NCBI RefSeq assembly: GCF_001640805.2
Contig: NC_066853.1
Coordinates: forward strand, 26,428,378-26,492,377
Direction of reading: 5' to 3'
Source: Lates calcarifer
Taxonomy: Eukaryota; Chordata; Actinopteri; Centropomidae
Length of the DNA: 64,000 bases
This document shows positions 25,276-39,453 of the stretch, piece after piece. The translations under genes and the position numbers were made by a program. Positions within the stretch are counted from its first letter, which is position 1; every line of letters starts with the position of its first letter. The notes under the pieces were generated by a model. It saw nothing but the letters and a program-made list of their open reading frames with translations. It did no database searches and was not told the origin of the DNA.

Positions 25276-26866
25276 AAGTGCACAAAAGTATGTACTCACA
25301 TTTCATTTTACTGCAATGTGAATAAACTGTAGATTTAAGGTGTAAACACGAGAAAAATACACGTGCTGATTGTGATCAATGATATAAGTTTTAATGTTTT
25401 TGCAGCTAACAGTGAAGCAGTAACAAGACAACAGTGAAACATCCCCGCATCGCATTTGGTGTCAGTCATCTCATCTGAACTCTTAGAGAGAAAGGAGAGA
25501 TCACAGCTTTACTGTATTTGTCCAACTTTCTCAGCAAGCACACGCCCTTTGACCCTCCACCCCCTCCAGCACTGAAACTGTTTCATTCCCTTTCAGTTAT
25601 CAGTAGATATTGTCAAGTCAAACCTTGTCGCCTACATTCCATCAGTCAGCTGAATTCTCAGGGTCATTATTAAAGGCAAAACACCTCAATACAAATAAAC
25701 ACTGTTTAAAAAAAATCACATTTCTGAGTCTATGTTTTTAACATGTATTTTCCTTTTTGCTGTTGGCCAAACAAATGTGACATCATGGCAAGATAGTTCA
25801 GTTAGTTTGAACAGAAAATGTTTCCTGTCAAAATCTGTGGAAAAGAGGATCTTTCTAGAACTTTCACAGATGGTACAGAGAAAAATCCATTGCAGAAGAT
25901 GCAGAAATCTCTTGCCAATAGCTTGAAAATAGCAGCCTTAATAGGCCAGAATGCAATTCAACAAGTTGAGAAATGACCTTTGATTAAAAGCAGTCAGTGT
26001 AGCAGTATCTCAGGGTGGATTTTGCAATTATTGATTTTTAGGGACAAGAAGATATGTATTGACCATTGTAATAATGCCCAGCTCTACAGTACACTTCTCT
26101 GCATTATGGTACAAATCTTATCTTAAATCTTCACCTGTTTGGAAATACCAACTGCAGGTATGCCCTGGACAAAATTTCACCTGGAGGGAGGGTGTGTGTT
26201 GGGAAGGGGGTGCGCCTGTTGAAGCACCAAGAGTGTAGCTGAGCGTCCTTTTAAGGGGCTAAGGCTGGACCTCCTCAGCTGGAGCCACTCACTCACATCA
26301 CTGCTAGAGAGGGAGATGTCCGACAGCACTGAAGCAACAGCAAGGCAAAGCTTCTTTTCTTCATTCATTAAAAAAAAAAAAAAAGTGGGGTACTTATTAA
26401 AGGCATCACATTTTCAGTAATGTTGCAGATATTAATGCCTAATTTACTTTTCTAGCTGGACTCTGTTTTCACGTTTTCCATCACTGCGCAACTTTTCAGA
26501 GCAAAATCTCATCAGTTATTTCTCTACACAACAAATGCCATGCTTATCTTCATTTATCCATTACTACACAGCTATGACTTTTCATTCTGCATGACTTTAA
26601 AGGGTCAGTTTATCCAAATTAGTAGAATCGTGTTCAGCCATGCAGATAGTTATTCTCATTCAGATATAACCATCTCTGACATTTATGCCTCTGCCAATGA
26701 CAGTGAATGCAATTAGTAGTACTGAAAGTTTACATTAAAAAAGAGGCAACAGCAAAATTTCCTTTCAAGTGTCCCTCTGACTCCAGTTTTCATACGGATG
26801 GTTTTCACAGTTCCCTGTGATGTTAAAACCAGAACTTTCTGCACAGCTAGACGCCACCAGAGCAAT

Positions 26867-27392
26867 CAGCGGTTCCCAACCTAGACCTTAGGATGACAGG
26901 TCCTCATAAACTCTTTAATAGACTGAGAGGGTAAAAGCACTCTACAAATGATCTGCTCAAAACTCCGGCATTCACTCAAAAACACAAAAGCAAAGTAGAT
27001 CTTGCTTTGCATTAGGGGGCAAGAAACAGAGCTAGAAAGAATAATCAATTAGGTCAATATATTGGCTGATATTATGTTATTAGATGGCAGGAAAAATCAT
27101 AGGAAATGTCAGTAGAGAAATGCCAAAGATATGTTTGAGGTAATTTAGACAGTGTTGCTATTCCAAAGTTTATCCACTTGATCACTCACAACTTGTTACC
27201 CTGTAAAAAATGTAAGCACATATCTTTGTTGAAATTAACCAAATGCAAGGGATCCTCACATCTGAATAATATTGCACACTTCTGTTTAGGTTATGTCTTT
27301 ATGTATAAAGAATGAACAGCAGATACACATTTTTAAACTCTCAAATCTCAACACTGACCAGCCTAGATCTGGTAAAGGTTTGGGAACCACTG
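26867..27392. mobile_element. non-autonomous hAT-type element with CAGYGGTTCCCAA termini
   Basis: The left end is CAGCGGTTCCCAACCT and the right end in reverse complement is CAGTGGTTCCCAAACCT, an inverted repeat of about 16 bases that matches the widespread hAT-terminus pattern. Internal sequence is AT-rich with no transposase frame. The flanking 8-mers do not match, so the target duplication has decayed or the boundary is off by a few bases. Confidence 0.75.
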
Positions 27393-28875
27393 CACTTCAG
27401 GTACGTGAGAACTTTTTTTTTTTTTTTGAACTGATCCTTTAAATGTGCATGCAGGCCAGCAACTGTGGCCAACCAGCAAAGTCACTGAAGCAACAGACTG
27501 CTGGGAACGATCATTTTTACTGACGAGTAATTACAAAGTGAGCGTCACAGCATTAAAATGTTGAGAAAGATTTTTTCCTCATTTAGCTCCGTAATGAAAC
27601 AATAAATGAGATTTTGGTCAGAAAAAACTGACAGAAGCCGACGGAAAAACAGGCCCCAAAACAAAAAACCCTTTGCATTAATGGGATATCTGACAGGATG
27701 GAGTGGAGAGGAAAGGCCAGATGTACAGGTAGACAGGCTGACAACACACTCACTCTCTCACATGCACACACTCACACATGTACAATATTGGTCCCATTGT
27801 AGTGCCCTTAAGGGTATAATAGTTTATTTAGCACTTAAAAGTATGGGTCCGTCTACAGACAGATAACTGCAAGCTGGTGTAAGGCTGGTAGTCATCAGTG
27901 GAGCACTTGGGCACCCAGAGTTCTATCTGTGAAAACTAACACACACGTACACACTCATACAGGAAGCCACACCTTAAAATTAGCAAATGAAGGGAGGCTT
28001 AAGCCCCTGTACATGTAGCATCTTCCTCTTTTCACTCCTATTCATGTCCCTTATTTTTAATGTAATAGTGTTGAGCTGTTCCTTTAGAATTCACGGCTCA
28101 CTCAGTAGGAAAAGCATAAACAAAGGGCTACATGAACATACACATCTGCATATAAGTTATTGGCATTTTAATTATGCTATGTCAGGACTAAGCTGGAAAA
28201 ACAGATATAATAAACTGAAAACAAGACCTGTGAAGCCTGTTATGTGTAACAATATACCCACTGATTCAACACATTCCACTGTTTAATCTCTCTCCACCAA
28301 GCAGTTCAAAATAGGACGTCTTCTTAGGGTTCACTTTAAGTTTCTTGCAAAGAAGTAACCAAGAAGCCTTCAACTGAAACTTAAGTGTACAATCTGCTGT
28401 ATTATTTCACTGTACAAGTGTCAAAAATATTCAACAACTTCCATCTGTGATCCGCCAAAGTGATGATGCTGATGGATGTGGGCTGAAACACATTTTTCAC
28501 AGATGTGGGGTCCAGGTACTGAAATGTACATAGTCCTGGAGAACATGGTTTTGATCTGTGATGAGTCTCATGGCATTCAGAGCTACACTGGCTCAAATAC
28601 AAAAGCAAAAATGTCTTCCGATTCCAAACTGAAAAGAAAAAGGCGAGCAAGACTAGAGGAGAGGTCATCTGTCATCCTTACAGGATGTTTGAGGTTTTTT
28701 TTTTATTTCTGCCCCTCAGTCGCGTGTTTTCTTTCTCTTGGAGAAATGCAACAGTCTGCTCTGTGGGGTGAAGCTGCATCCAGTCTGAAGTTGCATCTTG
28801 GTGGTTTGTGTGGGTGTCAATGAGGTTTGATAACGGTGTCTTCTCTACTATTTTTATTCCATGACTAAATGTGTA

Positions 28876-28881
28876 TTTATT
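28876..28881 (-). terminator. AATAAA (minus strand), candidate APPBP2 poly(A) signal
   Basis: On the minus strand an AATAAA lies about 180 bases past the APPBP2 stop; a second copy lies at 28853-28858. Mammalian APPBP2 has a longer 3' UTR, so later signals may also be used. Confidence 0.4.
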
Positions 28882-29059
28882 TGTGTGTGTGTACACTGGC
28901 AGCTGCAGTTGACAATAAACCCAACTGACTTGCCAACGTTTCTTGAATTTACTGTGTATTACTAAATAACTGTGTGCAACTGAAGCATCACATTTGGGCT
29001 AATTTCGTGTCCTCACCAGGCTAAAGCCATCGTCTTTTTTTCTTTCATCCCTCATAAAA

Positions 29060-32000
29060 TCAGCCAAGACAGGGGCGGGTGGGGCCCAGGCTCTGAGCCA
29101 ATAAGAAAGCTTGCACCACCTCCTGGGTCTGCTGGGGTGTAGTGTTGACGTCCTCCAGAGCATCTGCCACAGCAAACTGCCGGTCCCTCAGTCGGTTCCA
29201 GTTGGACAACACGTTATGGTATTCAAACACCTTCTCATAATTTCCAACAGAGTTATAGAGTTTGATCAGGCCTCGGTAGTCGTACTCCAGCCCGCTGTAA
29301 CCCTCTCCAAACAGCTTCTTACCTGTGAGGACAAAGACAACTTCACATACCTTGTATCTAATCATTTCATATTACTTAGAAACTAATTAGGGTACTACTG
29401 GCTACGGGTGTAACAATGCACTGCAATCCAGAAAACATGATGATACAAAATGTGCCAAGATTAGATTAATGAAGCAGTAATCCTTTACACTTCTGTGAGT
29501 GATCACACTGTGTAATAACACTGAAACACTGAAATAACACTGGTAAAACAAGACTTAGAATGTGTACATTTGAGCTGCAGTTTTCTCGTCTCCCCTCAGC
29601 CTGTGATAATGTATCGGCATCTGGCTGCTTCAGGTTCTGTTCAGTCGGACGTCTGTAGACCACTCACTTTCCTAGTGACCACTAATCAGCTGACTGAGTG
29701 ACTGTAGTCGAACCCTCTATCATTCTCATTCTTCCTGCATGATTAGTTTTCTCTGACTGTTAATATTTTTCACACTCATCATCTGTAACAGCTCTAAATC
29801 TCGGCAAATTTATCCCACCTTTCATTTCTACAGTAAAGACATCAGGAGCTGCTGTCAACTCATTTTCACTTGTCATTAATTTATTTCCTCTGTAGCAGCA
29901 GAACATGTTACAGCAGCTTCACAAACTCCTGCAGCTTCAACTGAACTAACCAAAGACTTTCAGGGCTGATTTACTCTGAAAAACTCACTATACATGGACT
30001 GACAGCACTTGCTAGCTTAGCGACACAAATAAGGGTACAAACAATCCACAACGCAGCTCTCTAAAATACTGTAGTTACACTAATACTCACTCCATTCAAA
30101 AAGAAAATCTGTTGCAATGAATAAAAAAATAACTGTATAGTCCTTGAATATAAGTTTCAGGGGAAAACACACTGCCTTATATCACAGGATCTTTTCTTGT
30201 GCACTATAATCTGCAGAATCTGAGAATAACTGCAAGAAAGAGTTTATTTTTACATTTGAACTGGAATTTTGTTACAGTAAGGAAAACACTAAGAAACTGG
30301 GTTTTGTGGCAACAAGAAATTTGAGATAAGAGATTTTTTGCATATATCTTTTGCAGGTCACATTAAGAAGAAATAAATAAGAACTCAGTTCAACTTTTCA
30401 TTCTTATCCTTATATGTATCGTGAGTGTAATGCTCCTGATGTAATGCTCCACCATGGGCTATTAAGCCTTGGATGGATATTAAACACCATAGACTAGTGT
30501 CAACAAGAGCCAGAGGCATAGCAAATCAGTCTGACTCAGCTGCCAACTTTGGCCCAAAACTAATAAAAACAGTTGTTGTGTTGGAGTTTGCGAGACATGG
30601 GGGTGACCACAGGTGAGACAAGAGGGAGACCAGCTAACTTTGGTCTTAACACAGGCTTTCTGGCATCAAGAAGCAGGCTCACTTATAACCAGCAGAAATC
30701 ACCATGGTAACCTATGCTGAATGGACTGGATCAAGACATCTGAATAACCTGCCTACTTCACACTCTCTGGAAAAAAGAAGTCATCTAAAGGGTCCTGGCT
30801 CTGACAAATCTCTCCATTTACAATTAAGTGAGTAACATCTGTTTCATTGTTTAAAGCTATGCAATAATAAAAAGTGACACACAGCATGAGTGATCCGTCC
30901 CACCCCTTCTTGTGACTGACCGATAGCAATGGAGCGCAGGTACAGCCTCTCTGCGTCTTCATACTGGTTCATGTCGTAGTTGTAGAGGGACGCCAGGTGA
31001 CCCACAGACAGAGCCACCTCATAGTCCTCATGGCCCAGAAGCTGCTCCTTGATCTGGATGGCTTTGATGTGCATCTCCTCTGCCTCCTGGTTTAATGGTC
31101 ACCCATAAACCAGACAAATATAAACACAGGACACAAAGACAGAGATATTGTCATTTTAGGTTGCAGTGGGGTTAAAGTAAAGTGATTATTCTTTACTGTG
31201 ATTTAGAGAAACTCCTTTATAATGCTAAAGGTAAAGGTTTCAACACTTTCACAAATTACTTCTCAGTACAATTTCAATAATATAAAGACTGATTTCAAAG
31301 TGTGAGATATTCATTCACACATTCATCTTGTGGGGGGACTAAATCAAAATAGGATTACAGATTTCAGATATCTCACATTAAACAACTCGCTTCTGTAGGT
31401 CTGATGCACCACACACACTTGCAATCTACAATAACAAAATAATTCTTCTTTGTGTACAGTTCCTGGTAGCAATAATCTTCTCTAGGTATTTCTGGCTTTC
31501 AAAACTGACCAAATGTTGGTTTGTCACTGCAACAGTAACTTTATATGCCTGAGTAAGACGTCTGTCACGTACTAAAATGCAATCACAAAGACCAGTGTGA
31601 TGCTTGAATATAATGTTGGACGTCTGAAAATGTAGAGTTGACGTGTCAGGTCATCTCAAGTGTTTCAGCTGTATGCAAGCTATCTCCCAGCAGTGTAATC
31701 AGATGGATGTTTGGTAATCTATCTAGTCAAAACACAAAAATATAAATTCAGTTGGTGTGGGCTAAGTTAATAGATAAAACTAGAATTACCGCCTCCACTA
31801 ACCAGTCCAGCTGTAGTTAATTAGTCTGTGAATTCTTACGTTAAGGCCAAAATCATGTTCTGTGAGGTCACAGTGATTTTGATCTTTGACTTTTAACCAC
31901 CAAATTCTACACACACCGACAGACACACACACACACACACACACACACATCTTCACCCACCTTGAACTTCCTCATGGACTGGTAGAGTCGTCCTAAGTTG

Positions 32001-35000
32001 CCGTAGTGTTTGGCTGTCTGGACATTGAACTCTCCAAAGGCCTTCTTGGCCAGCTGAAGCGACGAGAGGTGCAGGTCATGAGCCTCCTGCAGAAGGCGCT
32101 CTTCTGTCTCTTTATTGTGGCAGTCAATGGCAATTTCCTCCAGGATCAGGGCTGGCAGACACAAAAAATGATGTCAATGTATTAGACTTTTTTGAGAGAG
32201 AAGCCACAGCACTGTCTTTTCTTTTTTTTGGTACTAAATGTGAAATTCATCAGTCGGTCTCTAATATAAACACAACTTTGTAATCCCTTCAAGAGACAAC
32301 ATACCATGTAACTACTGACAGATCTGTCATTACAACAAACTTTACTCAATACACACACCAGTCAAGAAGAGAGTGTTTACCAATAATTAAAAACATAAAG
32401 CTTATCGCTCTTATAGATAAACTGAAGTGTGGAAATAAGTGAACTTAAGGAATGTTTGTGAATATTCTCAGTCACCTGGGTCATGGTATTTTTAAGTGCT
32501 ATACAAAGACAACTGGACTTGCTTGAGGTTCCTAAAGATGTTTCAGAGTAGAGTTGTAGAGTTGTAAACACAGCTTTGTCATTCGTGTGTAAAGTAGCCA
32601 GAGTTTTTTTTGTTTAAGACTTAAAAATACTCCAGTTCATTTCTATCAGGCACAAGGTTCATGGAATTTCCCTTTGGGACATTCCATTATTCTTGTCTAC
32701 AGCCAGTCTGACACTTCTCATTGTGCCCTCCACACACTGGGCAGCAGCCCAGCATCTCCAAGAAACTTGCCTTACCTTTGACTCTTTTGGAAGAGGCCAG
32801 CAGCAGATGGTCCTCAGGCAGAATGTGAGTTATGATGTCTATGGCACGTTCTGCGTGGAATCTGAGGGACACACACAGCAGCTGACCCAAACGTGGCACG
32901 CAACTCAGGCCTGGCTAAAAACTGTTTTGTTCAGAATAAACACTTCGGAGAAAGTTAAAGTGATTCCCACGAAGAAAGTTGTTTTGAAGCTCATACATTG
33001 CAAAAGTCAATCAGGGTCTCAGAGGTCAAAGCCTTTGTATACACAAAGAAGTATCACTATATCATTCAAAAATACAAAAACACATTCCACTTTGTTTCAT
33101 GCTGACTTTCAATCCATCTCAGTGTGCAAAATGTTTTTGTTAGATGAAATGGCACACACACAAAGCATGCAGCCACATAACATTACTATCAGTAAAGAGA
33201 GTAACAGAACAGACCATCACAGTGAGTCATCATCATGTGCTTCATCTACAGAGGAGCTCATGTCTAATGTAATTAGCTGTCTGGTCTAAGAATTGTACTG
33301 AGTTTGTAAGATTCATTGTACTCACAGAGCGTTGTCAAATTTTCCAGAGCTGTACTGGTGCACGTATGAGGAGTAGGCCAGGTCTTCATGGGCTGTGGCA
33401 ACATGGATATTCTTCCCCCCAAAAACAGACTGTCGGATGTCCAGAGCTGTCTGAATTTGCACAAAGAAAAGGGACTTTCAGTTAGATATAAATAAATCTG
33501 CGCAGTTTTTAATAAAAACCACAATGTAAAAAATATATATACATATATGCTGTCAATGATTCTGCTTACCTGGTAAATAGCCACTGATTGGCATATGTTG
33601 TCTACATTTAACAAGTAAAATCCATAATCTAGCAGCGTGTCAGAGTACTTGGGATGCTTGTGTCCAAAATGTTCTCTGTAAAACACAAAACATTCTGAAT
33701 TTAATGATAAACAAAGGAACAAGAATAATGTTGGGACTTATAAGACACAGCAGGTTACCTTGCTAGAAACACTGCATGTTTGATCAGCTGCTCTGCTTTT
33801 CTGAACTCCCTTTTCACCACACAGGCCTGCAGTGGAAAGACAAGGTCATACTTCACACAATAATGTCTGACTATAGCTCTAAGGATTTCCTTACTCGGTT
33901 CAACAAAATGCTGATCTGTAGTAGTGTAGACAGATTCAGTGACTTGATATGTTTTGATATAAATAAATATGGTCCACCAATCTGAGTGCTACCTTTGACG
34001 CTTGCCGAAGAACATCAACCACTACTTTGACAGGCAACCCTGGAGTAATTTCCTTCATAGCCTCTATACACCACCTGTATGCCTGTGAGACAAGGAAAAA
34101 TACAGACAAAAAGATGAGTTGCAAATTTCTCAACATCACAGCCATACTGTAAAACAAATTCACACATTGTTATTTAAAGTACTATCAAACATGAATGACA
34201 TACATTTTTAGTCACCAGTGGCTGGATACGTACCTCATCATAGTGACTTTTAGCAAAGAGCAAGGCACAAAGCTCGCCATATAGCGCTGCCTTGTTGGCC
34301 TGGTGGCCATGTTTGGCTAGTTTGTCCATGTAAGACTGAGCAAGCTTGAAGGTCTCCTCCCCCAGGTGGTACTTACAGTTGCCATTGCGGACATGGAGCA
34401 GCCTATGTAGACAAGGCAGTAAAACTGAATAACAGTCTCAGGTATGTCTATCTTGTATGCATATCACATTTACAACAGCTGTGTATGCTGGGTAGTAGAT
34501 ATACCCTACTTCTTAATAATGCAAATAATGTCAAATTATAATACTGTATAGTTGTTAATCTATCATGACAGCAGAACCTCCTGTTGTAAGATGCATTCTA
34601 TGTGGCCAAATAAATAAAATAAATGAAAAAATATTGATTTAAAAAAGGATTTACTTTACTAGGACTGTGAGATTCAGGGGATTGTGAAAGTGAACCAATT
34701 TACACTTACTACACAAAGGGTTGTTTAAAGGAGTTCTTGGTAAATATAACCACATACTGAATGTCCACAGCTTTTTGTGACTGACCTGACACAGCATTCC
34801 ACAGCCCTGTAGCAATGGAGGACCTCACTGTGGAGTGTACAAAGCTGCAGGCACGACAGAAACACTTTCTCTGCATCTCCATACCAGCCCGCATCAGACA
34901 AGAATCCACCTGGAAACAAAAAACATCACATCACTGCAACTGTCTCCAAAGGGGAGCTGGATTCAGCATCACCTCTGAGTGTTTGTAGAAAACCTACAAT

Positions 35001-38000
35001 CAAAGGGCTCTATTCCAAACAAATCTCACAATGCTAACTATATGGGAAAACAACACATTATATAGTGTCCAATCTGACAGGTATTTGTTAAAGGGAGAGT
35101 TATTCATCTCGAGTTCTAATGCTGAACAAAACAAGCAAGTGCAAGCATGGTGATATCATAAAAAGCATCAGTGAAAGTGTTTAATTTAGATGCTGATACT
35201 CTCATACAGTGCTAAAGATGTGCCATAATCTCATCTTTTGAAGAGTCTTCTTATTTCACAAAAACAGTCACTACTGCGCTAGTCAGCCATCTTATTTCTC
35301 AACAAGCCACCAACCAAGAAGAAAGGGAAAAGTGACTCACTGTATGACATGTTATGTGTAACAGCACCATCTATGAGATTCAATTAGCAATTTAACCTCA
35401 GCTACTGTTTCATGTTTACGAAAACGTGCCATTGGAAGGAATGAATGGCCTCCACTTATTCATTCGCTGTTTCTCTGTACCTGTATCTCAATCACTATCT
35501 CAAATTGTCTGTGTGAAAACTTCCCTCTCCCCTTATTTACCTAGAACAAAGCCGAACTGAATGGCCTTCTCTTTGACATGGGCGTCAGACTCTGCGATGT
35601 AGGAGCAGCGGCGGCTAAAGGAGTTTGCCAGAACTGAGGCAACTTTCACACCATGGTCCATCAGGGCCTGGAAACAGTGGTGCAGGAGGTGTCTGCAGTG
35701 AGGAGGACAAAGTGAGGGGATCACTTTAAGGTACTGATCAATGGTGACTGATACAGACAGACTGAACATCTGGCCTATCAGTGAATTACAATGCTGATGA
35801 CTACTGCTATTCTGCCTGCAATGATGAGCATTCACATTAAGCCCGTCAGTGAAGGCTGAAAGCAACAACAGCACACAGATAACATTAAAGAAAGAACATC
35901 AATAGTGTACCTTAACCTAAACAGTCCTTCATTGTGAACAGGAGTTTAATGTTTACCAAGCTGTTTCATATCAAGATTATCTTATATCTACAAACCCTGG
36001 TCCCTTTTTAATTTGGAACATTAAATGATTTTTTCAGACAGATAGAACTGGGAAAGAGAACCGTAGCTCAACAGGTCTAAGCAGGAAGAGGGAGAATACC
36101 TAACAACCCAAGTACATCAGTCAGAGTGAGGAGCACTTAGATAAGAACTGCTTATTCTGTGTAGGTCAAAAAAATAGATGAGGGGTAGACTGGGCAAAAT
36201 CAGAAGCAGTTAGAAAGCCTATGTAAATCCAGCAGTAAGGTTCTCCACAATAACGTCAATGCCAATGTATTTATTTTGTCACTGCTTCTGGGGCTGCTTT
36301 GTTTGATCCTTTTGTTAACAGTGGTAACATTTGGTAAGATCCATACAGGGGGCAAACAATATCCAACCAAATCCACTATTCAGTCAATGCGGTTTTCAGC
36401 ACACACAGCATGAACTGCTTTCTTAACCATCTATTTAAAGGGGACCACAGTCTCCAACACCATTTTTTAGACAGCTGATGGGTCAGTGGATGGTGTGAGG
36501 TTTCAGGGACAGTTTAGTCCCATTATGGTTTTACCTTTTGTCTGAAGCCCGCAATACTTTGGCAAACACCTCCAGCTCACAGAACTCTCCTCCAAGCTGG
36601 CAGAGCCGGCCCTGCTGGTAAAGCTAAGAGACAGACAGAGATAGAGGGAAAGGTGAGCATGAGACACACTGACAATAATAGAGTCTATAGGTAATAACTG
36701 ATTAATCTGATTTATAACATTAAGGCGAAGACACAATGTCTTAGCACGAGGAGAGAGAATGTCCTATCTCTAACTACAATGGTGGACTTTGTGTCCTATT
36801 TTTCATTGTGTTTCCAAAATGGGCACGTTTTAAGTGATGCTTTTGAATATGCGGTCTACTGTTCAGGAATTTAAACAAAAAAATTTGCTGATGTCTAGCC
36901 TGTCATCAAAATGCACTGAGCTGGAAGTTGTTATGTTCAATGGCTCTCTATGGTGGACAACGTGGGACAATACCAGTCTCAGCTGCGTCTCTCAAATGGA
37001 GTTATTGGGTTAAGTCTCCCTTAATGTCAGAGTGATGTGAAATTGTGTGAGAGATTGGTTCCTTTTATCCTAGCCACAGATGAACAGTTGATTAGTGACA
37101 TGTTTTTATTTGGTTTGTACAGGTTTACAGATTCAGATTACTTTAGAACTCAGGGCTTGTAAACTCAAGTTACACTGGCTCAGAGGTGGCTAATTTATCA
37201 GCAAGAGTTATGGACAACTGCCTGTGAGGGTTGGTGGCAACAAACAACAATTTCTTTTTCTAGTGCTAAAATGACAACTCAAAGAAGAATCTGAAGAAGA
37301 TGTACTATATGTTGTCATTGCATAGTACATGAAGTCTTTAGTCCACATCATGTCAACAAGTTTTTAATTAGTCTATTAGTCTAACTAATTGAGATAATCA
37401 GTTCAATACTCTGGGTTCTTACCAACAACCTGTAAAGATAATTAATATAAAGATCATTTATATCAGTGCTGATATAGCATAAACATCAGTATGCTAACAT
37501 GTGAAACACAAATGATGAACATGGCAAACAATATTAGCATGTGAGAATTGTCATTGAGTGCATTTATCTTAAAGCAGTGCACTCCTTGTCACTGCTAACC
37601 CTACTGCTGACCTTGGAGCAGTCCATGTGGTCTCAATTTCTGGCTGGCACAGGGGTCTACATCTGCACAGGGGTCTGCATGGACCCTTACGGACTTGGAA
37701 AGATGATTACATTTACATCACATGGACCCTCAGGCCCTCGTAGATGTGGAAACCATGAATTGGCCATTAAAGTATAACATGGCAGTGCAGATGATTTAAC
37801 ATACTATATACTATACATCCTACTATCACCCTGACAGTGTATCCTGACAAATAAGAACTGTGCCAGAAAACAACAAACTCAAGCATCATCTTCATGAATT
37901 CATACAATGCTCATTAAATCGTGACTTCTCCACATTTTGACAGGACCATACTTTTTCCACAATTAATGCATATTTAGGATTTAGCTGGTCTTGCGCAATA

Positions 38001-39453
38001 AAACCTTCTCTCTTGGTAAGGTTTTTGACACGTACATAGTCATGATTTTAGTGGGATTTTTAAAATTTTATTTTCACTGAAACAAATATAAAAAATAATG
38101 ATGATGATTTTTGTTGGGCTCTGTACCGAACAATCATACCCTTACATCTGGAGAAAATGACTTGTAAGCCAAAGCATCTCTGTAACACCACATACTTTAT
38201 CATCATATGCTATTACACATTTTACCTATATCACAGTTGCAGCTCCTGTGATTTGAGTGTTTGTTTTGGCTGTAAACTGACTCTGATAATATTTCATCAT
38301 CATGTCAGCAAATTATGTCATCTAAATCAATTAAACGCCAATACATTACATTTAACCATCTCCAAATATTTGTGTAATATTGGTCTTTAATATTTTCACA
38401 AATGGCATAGCATTTAGACTCCTGAGGCAAACTAATGCCTTTGTATTAATGATGTAGTAATATTACAATTAACATTTTTTTTTTTTTTTTTTTTTTTTTG
38501 GAAGCGGTTAATAGTGAAAATGTGAAAACAATAAAAGATGCATGCTTGGAGTCTGAATCCACCCAACCACATATACCAGTGTACATCATAAATGAACATT
38601 TTCACTGCCTGTACAAATTATATCTATGTAAGTTCCAAGTATAGCATAATAATATTAGCAGATACAGTTTTCCTCTGGCTCTGTGAGTGAGCGGTACTCA
38701 TGATCTCAGTATGGCTAAAACCTTTGCTACAGCCCTGCTTATGATTCAAAAGCGGCATTATTTTGACATCTCATTTAAGTGTGGCCATTAACTCATTTAA
38801 ATGTCGTAGGAATAAAAAAAAAAACGTTTTCAAAGTTAGAGTGTTTCAAAGTATTGCTACTTTGCGCTTGCTGACTATGGGGAGTTAACAACTACCCGTC
38901 TAGAAAAACAACAGACATGTTCTAGCTAGCATGTATGCCATTAGAAAGGTTATTTTAACTACAGTGGGTCAAACTATTTATCGATAACAATCCCACAAAA
39001 ACAGTTAAGTGACAACACGAACACAATTCATTTATACGGTCACTGATGTAATTAGCTAAGGGCGCTTCTTCTTCAGCAAATGTTCACGAAACAGATAAAC
39101 ATTGTGCTATTTTATATTTTAGGAAATGTAGGCAGGGCAAACTAATGTTAGCACTAGTTAGCCAGACCACATACAGCGTTTTTTCGTCTTCAAGAGCTAG
39201 CGAAACGTTATCGATATTTAGCTAAGTTACGTTAGCAGCTGATTATCTCTAAACGAACTCGTATGCTCTGGTGGCAGTAAGATACGCCTTGAGCCTCCTG
39301 ACTGACAGATCTTACCTTATAATAGACATCGAACTGTATATTTTCTGGGAGCGAGCGTATGTCCCTTCTTGATCGGCTGTAGTTGTCCACTACAGCCGAT
39401 ATAGCCGTGTTGTACAGTGTTTCTGGGATCCATTCGAGCTCCACCGCAGCCAT
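29060..39453 (-). CDS. appbp2: APPBP2, amyloid protein-binding protein 2, complete, 588 aa
   Basis: APPBP2 (PAT1) is a TPR, kinesin-light-chain-like protein. It binds APP and microtubules and acts as a substrate receptor of Cullin-2 ubiquitin ligases. Thirteen coding exons fit, in minus-strand order: 39316-39453, 36535-36623, 35541-35692, 34786-34909, 34234-34402, 33993-34082, 33759-33826, 33570-33675, 33326-33450, 32776-32861, 31961-32151, 30921-31086, 29060-29322. They sum to 1767 bp with every junction in frame, and human is 585 residues. The protein starts MAAVELEWIPETLYNTAISA, where Elongin/Cullin-2 binding is expected. It continues with blocks nearly identical to human, such as KYSDTLLDYGFYLLNVDN and KAFGEFNVQTAKHYGNLGRL, across about eight TPRs. 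Only the extreme C-terminus differs (ending GPTRPCLG). An in-frame ATG six codons upstream (39469-39471) could extend it (MERENN). It is divergent with PPM1D. Confidence 0.97.
31923..31949. repeat. CA repeat (TG on the APPBP2 sense strand) beside a splice donor
   Basis: About 13 AC units. On the APPBP2 transcript this is a UG repeat beginning about 11 bases after the exon 11 donor (exon ends at 31961). See findings for a possible splicing effect. Confidence 0.95.
36624..39315 (-). other. APPBP2 intron 1 (2.7 kb)
   Basis: The intron lies between the donor at 39314-39315 and the acceptor next to 36623. It contains a T25 run at 38475-38499. I see no exon or well-preserved transposon in it. The exon 1 side (from about 38.9 kb) is richer in CTAGCTAG- and CGTTA-like sequence. 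Confidence 0.7.
38475..38499 (+). repeat. T25 homopolymer
   Basis: Twenty-five consecutive T in APPBP2 intron 1 (A25 on the transcript strand). Confidence 0.95.

Larger units (their letters stand above)
24482..28852. other. intergenic region between converging genes
   Basis: This is the interval between the 3' end of the plus-strand phosphatidyltransferase gene and the 3' end of minus-strand APPBP2. Apart from a possible Tc1 fragment (25130-25275) and a hAT-type element (26867-27392) I see no supported gene. In mammals a small gene (C17orf64/CHCT1) lies between USP32 and APPBP2; I did not recognise an equivalent here. Confidence 0.6.

Noticed and set aside
26177..26368. 63-codon minus-strand frame beside an A-run
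   Set aside because: Considered as a possible retrocopy because of the adjacent homopolymer, but no parent protein is recognisable.
28476..28823. 115-codon plus-strand frame near the APPBP2 3' end
   Set aside because: No recognisable domain and antisense to the APPBP2 3' flank; no support as a gene.
32693..33289. 198-codon plus-strand open frame
   Set aside because: It runs antisense across APPBP2 exon 10 and intron 9; the true coding strand is minus and the antisense product has no recognisable domain.
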